From Acetobacteraceae bacterium H6797 (lineage in GTDB: Bacteria > Pseudomonadota > Alphaproteobacteria > Acetobacterales > Acetobacteraceae), in the NCBI GenBank assembly GCA_015223225.1, contig JADFCQ010000001.1, positions 248,001-312,000 on the forward strand: a stretch of 64,000 nt of DNA. Direction: 5' to 3'. Under the pieces are notes generated by a model, which was given only the letters and a program-made list of their open reading frames with translations, was not told the DNA's origin and searched no databases. The translations under genes were made by a program, and so were the position numbers. Every line of letters starts with the position of its first letter. Position 1 is the first letter of the stretch. Positions 36,520-47,440 of this stretch are shown piece after piece.

Positions 36520-37080
36520 TCAGCCCACGCGGACCTTGGTGTCGGAGGTGAAGGCGTATTGCGGGACCGCGAGATTGAGTGGCGCGGGGCCCCGGCGGAT
36601 ACGGCCCGAGGTGTCGTAATGGCTCCCATGGCAGGGGCAGAACCAGCCGCCATAATCGCCACGCGGGTCGGTGGATTTCTGGCCCAGCGGCACGCAGCCC
36701 AGATGGGTGCAGACGCCGACCACGATCAGCCACTCGCCCTTCTGCACCCGGGCATCGTCGGCCTGCGGGTCCCGCAGCTCGTTCAGGGGCGTCTTCTTCG
36801 CCTCGTCGATCTCGGCCTGGGTGCGATGGCGGACGAAGACCGGCTTGCCGCGCCACATCACCGTCACGGCCTGCCCGACGGCGATGGGCGCCAGCTCGAC
36901 ATCGGTACTGGCCATGGCCAGCACGTCCTTCGAGGGGTTCATGGAATCGATGAAGGGCCAGACGACGGCGCCTGCCCCCACTGCCGCGAAGGATGCCGTG
37001 ACGAGCTTAAGGAAGTCCCGGCGTGGGGGTGGATCGGAAGCGGGGGGCGACCCGTGGGGGGCTGCCAGACTATCGGCCAT
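36520..37080 (-). CDS. petA: Ubiquinol-cytochrome c reductase Rieske iron-sulfur subunit
   Basis: A 186-residue subunit with a Tat-type N-terminus (PRRDFLK) that also forms the membrane anchor. The 2Fe-2S cluster is held by Cys124 and His126 (CTHLGC) and Cys148 and His151 (CPCHGSHYD), with the Cys129-Cys150 disulfide conserved. First gene of the bc1 operon; a 217-nt divergent region separates it from hemF and should hold both promoters. Confidence 0.96.
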   Translation of the reverse strand: MADSLAAPHGSPPASDPPPRRDFLKLVTASFAAVGAGAVVWPFIDSMNPSKDVLAMASTDVELAPIAVGQAVTVMWRGKPVFVRHRTQAEIDEAKKTPLNELRDPQADDARVQKGEWLIVVGVCTHLGCVPLGQKSTDPRGDYGGWFCPCHGSHYDTSGRIRRGPAPLNLAVPQYAFTSDTKVRVG

Positions 37081-37297
37081 ACCTCGTCGTTCCCTATCTG
37101 CCAGCGACGCGGAGCAATCAGGGCCGGGCCGCCGGTCTCGTTACCTTCACGGTTCATTTATGCCCGCAAGGAGGTGAATGAACGCCAGTTAAGCACGCCG
37201 TTACCCACCCGGAGTCATATAACGGGCTCAAAGCCGCCAAAGCAACGATCACGCGCCACGTTTTGTCGCCCGAAGGCGGCGCGGCTATGATCGCGGC

Positions 37298-38221
37298 ATG
37301 AATGACACGCCGAAGGCCCCCCAGGCCGCCGCTTCCTCCCTGCCGGAGCACGCCCATCCTCTGGCCCAGCCGGCGCGGCAGTGGTTCGAGAGCCTGCGCG
37401 ACCGCCTCTGCGCCGCCTTCGAGTCCCTGGAGGATCAGCTCGCTTCCGGCCCGCATGCCGCCATGCCCGTCGGCCGCTTCGAGCGGAAGCGCTGGGACAG
37501 GCCGGGCGGCGGCGGCGGGGTGATGAGCGTCATGCGCGGCCGGGTTTTCGAGAAGGTCGGCGTCAATGTCTCGACCGTCTGGGGCGAGTTCACGCCCGAA
37601 TTCCGCAAGCAGATCCCCGGTGCGGAGGAAGACCCGCGCTTCCTGGCCACCGGCGTCTCCCTCGTCGCGCATATGCGCAGCCCGCGCGTGCCGGCGGCGC
37701 ATTTCAACACGCGCTTCATCTCCACCACCCGGAGCTGGTTCGGCGGCGGCGGCGATATCACGCCCATGAAGCTCGAAGCGCCGGAGTCGCAGGAGGACGC
37801 TGCGCGCTTCCATGCCGGCTTCAAGGCCGCCTGCGACCGGCACGATGCCGATTACTATCCGCGCTTCAAGAAATGGTGCGACGAGTATTTCTTCCTGCCC
37901 CATCGCAACGAGCCCCGGGGCCTGGGCGGCATTTTCTACGACTGGCTGGGCCGCGACGAGCCGGGCGGCGAGCGCCTGGATGAGCATTTCGCCTTCACCC
38001 GGGACGTGGGCGAGGCCTTTCTCTCCACCTATCCCGCCATCATCGCCAGGCGGATGCACGAGCCCTGGACCGAGGCCGAGCGCGAGCATCAGCTGCACCG
38101 CCGGGGCCGCTATGTAGAGTTCAACCTGCTCCATGATCGCGGCACGCTCTTCGGCCTGCGCACGGGCGGCAATGTGGAGGCGATCCTCATGTCCATGCCG
38201 CCCGAAGTGAAATGGGGCTAG
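37298..38221 (+). CDS. hemF: Oxygen-dependent coproporphyrinogen III oxidase
   Basis: A 307-residue enzyme that oxidatively decarboxylates coproporphyrinogen III to protoporphyrinogen IX in haem synthesis. [16 protein letters not shown] and [16 protein letters not shown] are signature segments, and the C-terminal [19 protein letters not shown] is intact. It needs O2, consistent with the aerobic bc1 operon next door. It is divergent from petA and converges with comEC 22 nt downstream. Confidence 0.96.
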   Translation: MNDTPKAPQAAASSLPEHAHPLAQPARQWFESLRDRLCAAFESLEDQLASGPHAAMPVGRFERKRWDRPGGGGGVMSVMRGRVFEKVGVNVSTVWGEFTPEFRKQIPGAEEDPRFLATGVSLVAHMRSPRVPAAHFNTRFISTTRSWFGGGGDITPMKLEAPESQEDAARFHAGFKAACDRHDADYYPRFKKWCDEYFFLPHRNEPRGLGGIFYDWLGRDEPGGERLDEHFAFTRDVGEAFLSTYPAIIARRMHEPWTEAEREHQLHRRGRYVEFNLLHDRGTLFGLRTGGNVEAILMSMPPEVKWG

Positions 38222-38243
38222 GCTTTTGACGCCCCCGCCCCCG

Positions 38244-40445
38244 TCAGGGCGTGGGCAGCACCCAGGGCCTGTCCCCCCGATCGGCCCGGTCAGATAGCCG
38301 CCGCGCGCCCTGAGGTCCGAGCCATACGGCGAAAGGCCCCTCGCGCCACACGCTGAAGCGGTCGATGAAGGGCACGCCGGGGCAGCTTTCATCCACCGGC
38401 TCGGCCGATACCACCAGCGCCACCCCGCCGCAGACCTCGCGCGGCGCGACGGGATGCGGCCCCCGCCTGCCGAGCGCCTTCAGTAGCAGGATCGAGGGCC
38501 CGCCGGGCACCTTGCGCAACTGACAGAACAGCTCGTTGCAGTTCACGAGCCCAGCCGCCGCCTCGCCCTGGCTGGGCATGGGCTCGGCCCCCTCCTCGCC
38601 CCAGCCGCGCAGCCAGCTATCGCGCACGAAGGCCGAGCCCCCGCTCACGCGCTGCACCATGACGCCCGAAGGCGTGCGCAGCGCGATCAGCCTGGCATCG
38701 CCCGAGACCAGCAGATCCGGCTGGCGCGCGAAAAGGCCCGAGGCCATGCCGGCGATGATCAGCGGCAGGCCCCAGAGCCGCCAGCGCGCCCGCCAGAGGC
38801 AGAGCCAGAGCATGCCGAAAGTGACGAGCCCCAGCCCCCAGAGCGGGATCGGCGGCGCGGCCATGGCCGCGCCCGGCCAGGCGGCGACCCAATGCGCCGT
38901 CGCCAGCACGCCCTGCACGCCAAGCCCCATCGGCCAGAGCGCCAGCCCCTCCAGCCCGAAGGGCATGAGCAGCAGCGCCAGCATCCCCGCCGGCATGACG
39001 AGGAAGGAGGTGAGTGGAATGGCGATGGCATTGGCCGCCACGCCGTAAAGCTGCATCCGCCCGAAGTGATAGAGCCCGTAAGGCAGCGTCGCCGCGCCGG
39101 CGAGCACCGAGGTGAAGACGAGCCCCGCCGCCCCGATCAACAGCAGACGCCACCACTGCCCCTCGCCACGCAGCCCCGCGAGCCGCCCGCGCATCGCCTC
39201 CCAGCCCGCGATCAGCGCCAGCACGGCCGCGAAACTCATCTGGAAGCTCGGCCCCAGCAGCGCGAAGGGCTGCACCGCCAGTACCACCACCGCGGCGAAG
39301 GCCAGCGTGCGCAGCGAGATCGCCCGGCGCCCCAGCAGCACGCCGAGCGCCACCAGCGCCGCCATGGCGAAGGAGCGGATCATCGGCACCTGATTGCCCG
39401 TCAGCACCATATAGGCACCCCCCGCCACGAGGCCGAGCAGCACGGCGGCGGCCTTGCTGTCCCATCGCAGCGCGATGGGCGGGATGAGTGCGACGAGAAA
39501 GCGCGTGACGGCGAAGACGAGCCCCATCACCACCGCGATATGCAGGCCCGAGACGCTCAGCAGATGCGCCAGCCCGCTATCGCGCATGGCCGCGAGGTCC
39601 GCCTCGGGAATGGCCGAGGTGCCGCCCGTGAGCAGCGCCGCCGAGATGGCGCCCTCCGCCCCGGGCAGTGCTGCGGTGATGCGCGCCTCGATCGCCGCCC
39701 GCAGCCCGGCGAAAGCCGCCGCGCCATCCTTGCCCGGCACCACCTCGGCCGGGCCCAGCGCCTGGGCGCTGCCGCCCTGGTCGGCGAAGAAAGCGGCGCG
39801 CTGGAAATCCCACCCGCCCGGATAGGCCGGTGCCGAAGGCTCGCGCAGCAGGGCGCGCAGGGTCACGCTATCGCCCGGCTCGGGCCTGGCCGGGTCGGCC
39901 GCGCGCAGCCGCAGCCGGAGGGTGCGCTCCATGGTGAAGGCCTCGGGCGGCGGGATGACCTTGCCCGTCCCCGGATCGATGGCCGTGGCGAGCGGCGGCT
40001 CGTCGCGCGAGGGCACGGCGATGGCCCTTATCCCGCCCAGCGTCAGCCGCCTTCCCTCGGGCAGCAATTCCACCGCCTGCACCACGCCCGTCAGCATCAC
40101 GGCCTTCTCGGGCAGCAGGGTCAGCGGCGCGCGCAGCGCGGTCTGCAACATGGCGAGCGCGAAGCCGAGCCCCGCCGCCGCCGCCAGCCCCGCGCCCCAG
40201 GCGGCGAGCGAAAAGCCACGCAGCCGAACCAGCAGCGCGAGCGGCAGCGGGATCAGCAAGAGCCAGGCCCAGAAGGGCTCCGGCTCCTCCGGCAGGGCGA
40301 AATAGAGCGCGATGCCGAGACCCATCGCCACCGGCAGCCAGAGGATCAGCCTGTCCCATTGCGAGGCCAGGGCTGCCGCGATTCCCGCCAGCGGCGAGAC
40401 GCGCGCGACCGGCAGGCCCCCGGCCGGCGAGACGGAACCGCTCAA
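38244..40445 (-). CDS. comEC: ComEC/Rec2-family competence membrane protein
   Basis: A 733-residue polytopic protein. The N-terminal part (40-240) is a DUF4131-like domain with an OB-fold region, and the competence channel domain follows, including HLLSVSGLHIAVV at residues 294-306. The C-terminal 140 residues are soluble but show no HxHxDH metallo-beta-lactamase motif, so the usual nuclease-like domain is degenerate or replaced. ComEC moves single-stranded DNA into the cytoplasm. It is divergent from gltX, an order shared by many alphaproteobacteria. Confidence 0.88.
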   Translation of the reverse strand: MSGSVSPAGGLPVARVSPLAGIAAALASQWDRLILWLPVAMGLGIALYFALPEEPEPFWAWLLLIPLPLALLVRLRGFSLAAWGAGLAAAAGLGFALAMLQTALRAPLTLLPEKAVMLTGVVQAVELLPEGRRLTLGGIRAIAVPSRDEPPLATAIDPGTGKVIPPPEAFTMERTLRLRLRAADPARPEPGDSVTLRALLREPSAPAYPGGWDFQRAAFFADQGGSAQALGPAEVVPGKDGAAAFAGLRAAIEARITAALPGAEGAISAALLTGGTSAIPEADLAAMRDSGLAHLLSVSGLHIAVVMGLVFAVTRFLVALIPPIALRWDSKAAAVLLGLVAGGAYMVLTGNQVPMIRSFAMAALVALGVLLGRRAISLRTLAFAAVVVLAVQPFALLGPSFQMSFAAVLALIAGWEAMRGRLAGLRGEGQWWRLLLIGAAGLVFTSVLAGAATLPYGLYHFGRMQLYGVAANAIAIPLTSFLVMPAGMLALLLMPFGLEGLALWPMGLGVQGVLATAHWVAAWPGAAMAAPPIPLWGLGLVTFGMLWLCLWRARWRLWGLPLIIAGMASGLFARQPDLLVSGDARLIALRTPSGVMVQRVSGGSAFVRDSWLRGWGEEGAEPMPSQGEAAAGLVNCNELFCQLRKVPGGPSILLLKALGRRGPHPVAPREVCGGVALVVSAEPVDESCPGVPFIDRFSVWREGPFAVWLGPQGARRLSDRADRGDRPWVLPTP

Positions 40446-40568
40446 GCTCTCACAATCCCAGCCCTCTTAATCCCAATGCGCATTGCCCGCCTGCTCCGCA
40501 CGCCCTGCCCCTCAGCCCCTACCCGTGCTACACGTGACGCCCTTGTCGCAGGATATTGACGGAAGATC

Positions 40569-41987
40569 ATGCCGGTTCGCACCCGCTTCGCTCCCTCGCC
40601 CACCGGTTATCTCCATATCGGTGGCGCCCGTACGGCGCTCTTCAACTTCCTCTTCGCGCGTCACCATGGCGGGCAATACCTGCTGCGCATCGAGGATACC
40701 GACAAGCAGCGCAGCACGCAGGAAGCGGTCGACCAGATCATCCACAGCCTCGAATGGCTGGGCCTCTCGCCGGACGAACCGCCGGTCTTCCAGGCCGCGC
40801 GCGAGCCGCGCCATGCCGAGGTCGCCCGCCAGCTTCTGGCCGAGGGCAAGGCCTATTACTGCTTCTGCACGCCGGAGGAACTCGCCGAGATGCGCGAGAC
40901 GGCGATGAAGGAAGGCCGCCCGCCCCGCTATGACGGCCGCTGGCGCGACCGCGACCCGTCCGAGGCACCGGCCGGCGTGAAGCCCGTCATCCGCATCAAG
41001 GCCCCCCGCGAGGGCGAGACGGTGGTGCAGGACCTCGTGCAGGGCGAGGTGCGCGTGAACAATGCGGAGCTGGATGACATGATCATCCTCCGCTCCGACG
41101 GCACGCCCACCTATCTGCATGCCGTGGTGGTCGATGACCATGACATGGAGATCACCCATGTCATCCGCGGCGACGACCACCTGACCAATACCTTCCGCCA
41201 GTGCATGGTCTATGACGCCATGGGTTGGCCGCGGCCGCATTTCGCCCATATCCCGCTGATCCATGGCGCGGACGGCGCCAAGCTGTCGAAGCGCCACGGC
41301 GCCGTCTCGGCGCTGGACATGCGCGATGACGGCATCCTGCCCGAGGCGCTCTGTAACTACCTGCTGCGCCTCGGCTGGGGCCATGGCGACGAGGAGATCG
41401 TCTCCCGCGAGCGCGCCATCGAGCTTTTCGACCTCAAGGACGTGGGCCGCGCCGCCTCGCGCATGGACTACAAGAAGCTCGAGCACGTGAACGGCGTCTA
41501 TCTCCGCCAGGCCGCGCCCGAGGCGCTCGCCAAGGAGACGCTGGAGCGGCTGGCCAAGCGCACCTCCCTCAGCTTCGGCACCGAGGCGGCCGAGCGGGTG
41601 ATCAAACTGATCCCCGACCTGCAGCCCCGCGCCAAGTCGCTGAAGGAACTGGCGGACCAGGCCTCCTTCGCCATCGCCACCATCCCTCTCGCCTTCGAGC
41701 CCAAGGCCGCCGCTCAGATCGCGACGCCCGAGGCCAAGGAGCGGCTGAAGGACCTGGCCGAGTATCTCTCCGCCGCCCCCTGGGAGCGGCAGGATCTCGA
41801 TACCTGGCTGCGCGACTATGCCGATGTGAAGGGCATCAAGCTCGGCCAGGTGGCGCAGCCGCTCCGCGCCGCGCTGACGGGCTCGACCCAGTCGCCGCCG
41901 ATCGACGCCGTGCTCTACGCCCTCGGCAAGGATGAGGTGCTGGCCCGCCTCATCGCCGCCGCCGAGGCGGAACTGCCGATCGTCTGA
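40569..41987 (+). CDS. gltX: Glutamyl-tRNA synthetase
   Basis: A 472-residue class I synthetase. The HIGH motif appears as HIGG at residues 16-19 (FAPSPTGYLHIGGARTA) and the KMSKS loop as KLSKR at 238-242. The C-terminal anticodon-binding domain is present. Many alphaproteobacteria carry two GltX-type enzymes; whether this one also charges tRNA-Gln cannot be told. Its TGA abuts the pobR stop directly (TGATCA). Confidence 0.96.
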   Translation: MPVRTRFAPSPTGYLHIGGARTALFNFLFARHHGGQYLLRIEDTDKQRSTQEAVDQIIHSLEWLGLSPDEPPVFQAAREPRHAEVARQLLAEGKAYYCFCTPEELAEMRETAMKEGRPPRYDGRWRDRDPSEAPAGVKPVIRIKAPREGETVVQDLVQGEVRVNNAELDDMIILRSDGTPTYLHAVVVDDHDMEITHVIRGDDHLTNTFRQCMVYDAMGWPRPHFAHIPLIHGADGAKLSKRHGAVSALDMRDDGILPEALCNYLLRLGWGHGDEEIVSRERAIELFDLKDVGRAASRMDYKKLEHVNGVYLRQAAPEALAKETLERLAKRTSLSFGTEAAERVIKLIPDLQPRAKSLKELADQASFAIATIPLAFEPKAAAQIATPEAKERLKDLAEYLSAAPWERQDLDTWLRDYADVKGIKLGQVAQPLRAALTGSTQSPPIDAVLYALGKDEVLARLIAAAEAELPIV

Positions 41988-42905
41988 TCAAGCGCCCCGC
42001 CGCCGGGCCCCGTGCAGCGTGGAAGCGCGCTGCACGGCCAAAGGCGGCACCCCCGCGCGGCGCGCGAAGAAGCGCGAGAAATAGGCCGCGTCGGAAAAGC
42101 CCAGCCCGTAGGAAATTTCCGAGACGCTCATGCTCGTATAGGTCAGCAACCGCTTGGCCTCGAGCATCAGCCGCTCATGCACGAGGTCGAGCGGCGACAG
42201 GCCCGTGACCTGCCGGCAGGCGCGCGTGAGCCGGGCGGTGGACGTGCCGAGCCGCCGGGCGTAATCGGCCAGCGGCAGATGGGCGCGGAATTCCGCCTCG
42301 ATCAGCGCGCGGAACCCTTCGACCATCGCGATCTGCCCCGCATCGGCCGCCGCCCGCGCCGCCTCCTCGCCCGCCAGCCCCTCCAGCATGGACCAGAGCA
42401 GCAGCACCCGCCCGGCCAGGGCGGCGCGGCGGCCGGCATGGCGCTCGTTATAGCCCGCCTGGACGGCCTCGACGGCCGAGGCGACCGGGTCGGGCTCGGC
42501 GACGGTGGCGAGCCAGTGCCGATGCAGCCAGCCCGCCCGGCCCAGCGCTGCCTCCTGCGCCGTGACGAAGGGGCGCGTCAGGCTCAGCACGTGGCCCTCC
42601 GACCCGGGCTCGAAAGCGAAGCCATGGACCATGCCGGGCGGGAAGAGGAAGAGGCAGGGCGCGGCGAAGCTCCGCTCCGCCTCCTCCACCCGCATCACCC
42701 CGCCGCCGCGCGAGATCCAGAAGAGCTGGTGCAATTCTCCATGCCGATGCGGGCGAATCAGCCACTGGTTCTCCGGCGCGCGGACGAAAAGTTCCTCGAT
42801 ATGCACCGGGTCCAGCTCAAGCCCCGCCGGGCGCGTGGCCACCGGCGGCTCGCCATAGAGCGCAAAAAGCGGCACCGCCTGCCGCATGGCCTGGCCTTCG
42901 GCCAT
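41988..42905 (-). CDS. pobR: AraC-family regulator, probable PobR
   Basis: A 305-residue protein. A cupin-like sensor lies at about 30-130 (PHRHGELHQLFWISRGGG), and two AraC helix-turn-helix motifs at 215-300, ending with SVSEISYGLGFSDAAYFSRFFARRAGVPP. Divergence from pobA makes it the likely 4-hydroxybenzoate-responsive activator, as with AraC-type PobR of pseudomonads and rhizobia. I use the ATG at 42905, which has a GGAAGG ribosome site; upstream in-frame codons would run into AT-rich promoter-like DNA. Confidence 0.85.
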   Translation of the reverse strand: MAEGQAMRQAVPLFALYGEPPVATRPAGLELDPVHIEELFVRAPENQWLIRPHRHGELHQLFWISRGGGVMRVEEAERSFAAPCLFLFPPGMVHGFAFEPGSEGHVLSLTRPFVTAQEAALGRAGWLHRHWLATVAEPDPVASAVEAVQAGYNERHAGRRAALAGRVLLLWSMLEGLAGEEAARAAADAGQIAMVEGFRALIEAEFRAHLPLADYARRLGTSTARLTRACRQVTGLSPLDLVHERLMLEAKRLLTYTSMSVSEISYGLGFSDAAYFSRFFARRAGVPPLAVQRASTLHGARRRGA

Positions 42906-42909
42906 CGCC

Positions 42910-42929
42910 TTTTCCCTTCCGTTTTCCCT
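42910..42929. promoter_or_regulatory. Direct repeat TTTTCCCT in the pobR-pobA intergenic region
   Basis: TTTTCCCT occurs at 42910-42917 and 42922-42929, 12 bp apart, in an AT-rich stretch just before pobR. It may be part of an AraC-type binding site, or just a purine-rich ribosome site for pobR. Confidence 0.3.
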
Positions 42930-42992
42930 GAACGAAAAGTCCAAGAAAAAGCCGGGTTTGTCCATTGCTACCAAGGGGTGCGCTGCTGCTAG

Positions 42993-44213
<1,221 letters not shown>

Positions 44214-44254
44214 CCAAGCCGGGAATAACGATACCCAACAGGGAGGAAACAAGA

Positions 44255-45307
44255 ATGAGCATCCAACGCCGCCACCTGCTGAAGGCCCTGCCCTTCGCCC
44301 TCGCAGCCCCCGCCTTGCTCCGCACCGGCCCCGCGGGGGCGCAGGAAGCGACGCTCCGCCTGCATCACTTCCTTCCGGCGGTGGCCAATGTACACCGCTA
44401 TTTCCTCCAGCCCTGGGCACGGAAGGTGGAGCAGGAATCGGGCGGGAAGCTGAAGATCCAGATCTTCCCCTCCATGCAGCTCGGCGGCGCCCCGCCGCAG
44501 CTCTACGACCAGGCGCGCGACGGCGTCGCCGATATCGTCTGGACGCTCTTCGGCTATATGCCCAACCGCTTCCCGCGCATGGAGGCTTTCGAGCTTCCCT
44601 TCATCGCGCATGAGAAGGCGGCGGTGAATGCGCTGGCCGCGCAGGAATATTCGGCGCTCCACGCGAAGGATGAACTCGCCGAGGTCCATCCCCTCTGTGT
44701 CTGGGCGCATGACGGCGGGCTGATCCATGCCAACAAGCCCGTGCAGACCATGGAAGACCTGCGGGGCCTCAAGCTGCGCTTCCCCACTCGCCTCGCCGGC
44801 GAGGCGCTGCGTGCGTTGGGCGCGGCGCCGATCGGCATGCCTGTCCCGCAGGTGCCCGAGGCGCTGAGCCAGCGCGTGCTGGATGGGGCCGTGGTGCCCT
44901 GGGAAGTCGTGCCCTCGATCAAGCTGCAGGAACTGGTGCGGAACCACACCGCCATTCCCGGCAGCCCGACCTTCTATTCCGCCACGAACATCCTCGCCAT
45001 GAACAGGGCCAAATACGAGAGCCTCTCGCCGGAGTTGAAGAAGGTGCTCGATGCCAATGGCGGCCTCGCCGGCGCCGCCATGGCCGCCGTGCCCTATGAC
45101 CAGCAGGCCCAGGTGGTCTCCGACATGGCGCGCAAGCGCGGCAACCAGATCATCACCATCACCGAGGCCGAGAAGCAGCGCTGGATGACGGCGACCCAGC
45201 CCGTCGCCGATGCCTGGGTGAGCCAGATGCAGGGCAAGAATATCGACGGCGCCTCGCTCATCGCCGCGACCAAGGCGCTGGTCGCCAAGCATAGCGGCGC
45301 GGCATGA
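44255..45307 (+). CDS. TRAP transporter substrate-binding protein (DctP type)
   Basis: A 350-residue periplasmic receptor with a Tat-like signal (RRHLLKALPFALAAP) ending AGA. LRLHHFLPAVANVHRYFLQPWARKVE and GGAPPQLYDQARDGVADIVW are DctP-family landmarks. A GGGAGG ribosome site precedes the ATG. Position directly after pobA suggests an aromatic acid ligand such as 4-hydroxybenzoate, though this is inference. Overlaps the DctQ gene by 4 nt. Confidence 0.9.
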   Translation: MSIQRRHLLKALPFALAAPALLRTGPAGAQEATLRLHHFLPAVANVHRYFLQPWARKVEQESGGKLKIQIFPSMQLGGAPPQLYDQARDGVADIVWTLFGYMPNRFPRMEAFELPFIAHEKAAVNALAAQEYSALHAKDELAEVHPLCVWAHDGGLIHANKPVQTMEDLRGLKLRFPTRLAGEALRALGAAPIGMPVPQVPEALSQRVLDGAVVPWEVVPSIKLQELVRNHTAIPGSPTFYSATNILAMNRAKYESLSPELKKVLDANGGLAGAAMAAVPYDQQAQVVSDMARKRGNQIITITEAEKQRWMTATQPVADAWVSQMQGKNIDGASLIAATKALVAKHSGAA

Positions 45308-45822
45308 GCGAGAGCCTGATGCCCGAGGCGCAGCATGAGACGCAACCTGGCAAGCCGCTCATCCGGCTGGCCAATGCGCTCGCCTTGGCGGGGGGCATCG
45401 TCATGCTCCTCGCCGCCCTGCTCTGCACCGCGAGCGTGCTGCTGCGCTGGCTCACCGGCCAGCCCATCGCGGGCGATTTCGAGCTGGTCTCGCTCGGCTC
45501 GGGCATCGGGGTCTTCGGCTTCCTCGCCTATGGCTCGCTGAAGCGCTCGAACATCATCGTCGACAGCTTCACCACCTTTCTGCCCCAGCGGGCGCAGGAC
45601 ATGATCGACGCCTTCTGGAAAATCGTCTGGGCCGTCATCGCGCTCGTGCTCGGCGAGCGCATGAGCGAGGGCGCGCGCGACACGCTCCTCTCCGGCACCA
45701 CGACCATGGTGCTGGGGCTGCAGACCTGGTGGGCCGTGGCCCTCGGTGCCTTCTGCCTCTTCGCCACGGGGCTCATCGCCCTGCTCTGGGCGGGCTGGCT
45801 CGTGACGGGAAAGAGCGAGTGA
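45304..45822 (+). CDS. TRAP transporter small permease (DctQ type)
   Basis: A 172-residue protein with four hydrophobic helices. ALLCTASVLLRWLTGQPIAGDFELVSL and SGTTTMVLGLQTWWAVALGAF are typical of DctQ subunits. It joins the receptor-driven channel to DctM. Overlaps both neighbours (ATGA with the receptor, TGATG with DctM), so the three subunits are coupled. Confidence 0.9.
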   Translation: MSESLMPEAQHETQPGKPLIRLANALALAGGIVMLLAALLCTASVLLRWLTGQPIAGDFELVSLGSGIGVFGFLAYGSLKRSNIIVDSFTTFLPQRAQDMIDAFWKIVWAVIALVLGERMSEGARDTLLSGTTTMVLGLQTWWAVALGAFCLFATGLIALLWAGWLVTGKSE

Positions 45823-47144
45823 TGGCCGACGAATTCCTCATCGCCGCCATCGGCTTCGCGGTGCTGCTCGGCCTGATCGCCCTGCGCGCGCCCATCGGCA
45901 TCGCCATGATCATCGTCGGCGCCATCGGCTATCACCACATCGTCGGCATGGCGCCGCTGATGAATTACCTCAAGACGACGCCCTGGCATCTCTTCGCCAA
46001 TTACACGCTCTCGGTCATCCCGCTCTTCATCCTGATGGGCAGCCTGGCCGAGCGCGGCGGCTTGGCGCGCGATCTCTTTGCGGCAGCCAATGCCTTGGTG
46101 GGCCATCGGCGCGGCGGCATGGCCATGGGCGTGATCTGCGCCTGCGCGGCCTTCGGCGCCGTCTGCGGCAGTTCCGTGGCGACGACGGCGACGATGGGCC
46201 GCGCCGCCCTGCCCGAATTGCGGCGATACGGGTACGAGCCCGGCTTCTCCACCGGCACCATCGCGGTGGGCGGCACGCTCGGCGTGCTCATCCCGCCCTC
46301 GGTGATCCTCGTGGTCTATGGCATCAGCGCCGAGCAGAATATCGCGAAGCTCTTCATGGCCGCACTGATCCCGGGGCTGATCGCCGTCTGCTTCTATCTT
46401 ATCGCCATCGCCATCGTAGTGCGGCGGAACCCGGCCCTCGCCCCGGTGCATGCGCCGATGAGCGGGGCCGAGAAGCGCGCCGCGATCCGGGCCGTGGTGC
46501 CGGTGCTGACCATTGCCGTCATCGTCGTGGGCGGCATCTATGGCGGCATCTTCACGCCGACCGAAAGCGCCTCCGTCGGCGTGATCGCGACGCTGGCCGC
46601 CGGCCTCCTGCGCCGCACCCTGCCGCCGCGCGAGATCATCGCCGCCATCAAGGCGACGGCCGAGACGACGGCGATGATCTTCGTGATCCTGCTGGGGGCC
46701 GAGATCTTCAACGCCTTCCTCGCCCTCTCCCAGGCGCCGGAACTGCTGGCGCAATGGATCGTGGACCAGAACTTCCCGCCCTATGGCATCCTCATCGCTC
46801 TGCTCGCGGCCTATATCGTGCTGGGCGCGGTGATGGACGAGCTGGCGATGATCCTGCTGACGCTGCCGATCTTCTTCCCCATCGTCTCGGCGCTGGATTT
46901 CGGGATGGATAGCGAGGCGGTGGCGCTGTGGTTCGGCATCCTGGTGCTGATCGTCGTGGGCATCGGGCTGACGGCCCCGCCGATCGGGCTGAACGTCTTC
47001 GTCATCTCCTCCCTCGCGAAGGACGTGCCCATCGCGCGCACCTATCGCGGCGTGCTGCCCTTTCTCGCGACCGATCTGGTGCGGCTCGCGATCTGCGTGG
47101 CCTTCCCCTCGCTCAGCCTCTGGCTCGTCTCGGTGCTGAGCTGA
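45822..47144 (+). CDS. TRAP transporter large permease (DctM type)
   Basis: A 440-residue channel with about twelve helices. GAVCGSSVATTATMGRAALPELRRYGY is the DctM signature; AVGGTLGVLIPPSVILVVYG and FTPTESASVGVIATL repeat the pattern. The start overlaps the DctQ stop by one base. Completes a standard three-gene TRAP set behind pobA. Confidence 0.93.
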   Translation: MADEFLIAAIGFAVLLGLIALRAPIGIAMIIVGAIGYHHIVGMAPLMNYLKTTPWHLFANYTLSVIPLFILMGSLAERGGLARDLFAAANALVGHRRGGMAMGVICACAAFGAVCGSSVATTATMGRAALPELRRYGYEPGFSTGTIAVGGTLGVLIPPSVILVVYGISAEQNIAKLFMAALIPGLIAVCFYLIAIAIVVRRNPALAPVHAPMSGAEKRAAIRAVVPVLTIAVIVVGGIYGGIFTPTESASVGVIATLAAGLLRRTLPPREIIAAIKATAETTAMIFVILLGAEIFNAFLALSQAPELLAQWIVDQNFPPYGILIALLAAYIVLGAVMDELAMILLTLPIFFPIVSALDFGMDSEAVALWFGILVLIVVGIGLTAPPIGLNVFVISSLAKDVPIARTYRGVLPFLATDLVRLAICVAFPSLSLWLVSVLS

Positions 47145-47428
47145 TGTACGATTGCCAGACCTGCGGCGCCTGCTGCGCCTATTCGCGCGAATGGCCGCGC
47201 TTCTCGATGGAGAGCGAGGCGGAGATCGCGCTCATCCCCGCCGCGATGGTCGCCGAGAATGGCAGCGGCATGCGCTGCGAGGGCGAACGCTGCACGGCGC
47301 TGAAAGGCGAGTTGGGCAAGTCGGTGGGCTGCACGATCTATGCCGTGCGCCCGTTGGTCTGCCGCGACTGCCAGCCGGGCGACGAGGAATGCCTCATCGC
47401 CCGGCGGCATCATGGGCTGCCGGTGTAA
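47144..47428 (+). CDS. YkgJ-family cysteine-cluster protein
   Basis: A 94-residue protein with the N-terminal cluster C4-C7-C10-C11 (CQTCGACC) and later Cys residues in GCTIYAVRPLVCRDCQPGDEEC. The family binds zinc or an iron-sulfur cluster; its function is not established. Its ATG overlaps the DctM stop by one base, so it is the fourth gene of this operon. Confidence 0.85.
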   Translation: MYDCQTCGACCAYSREWPRFSMESEAEIALIPAAMVAENGSGMRCEGERCTALKGELGKSVGCTIYAVRPLVCRDCQPGDEECLIARRHHGLPV

Positions 47429-47440
47429 CGCGACGAGGAC

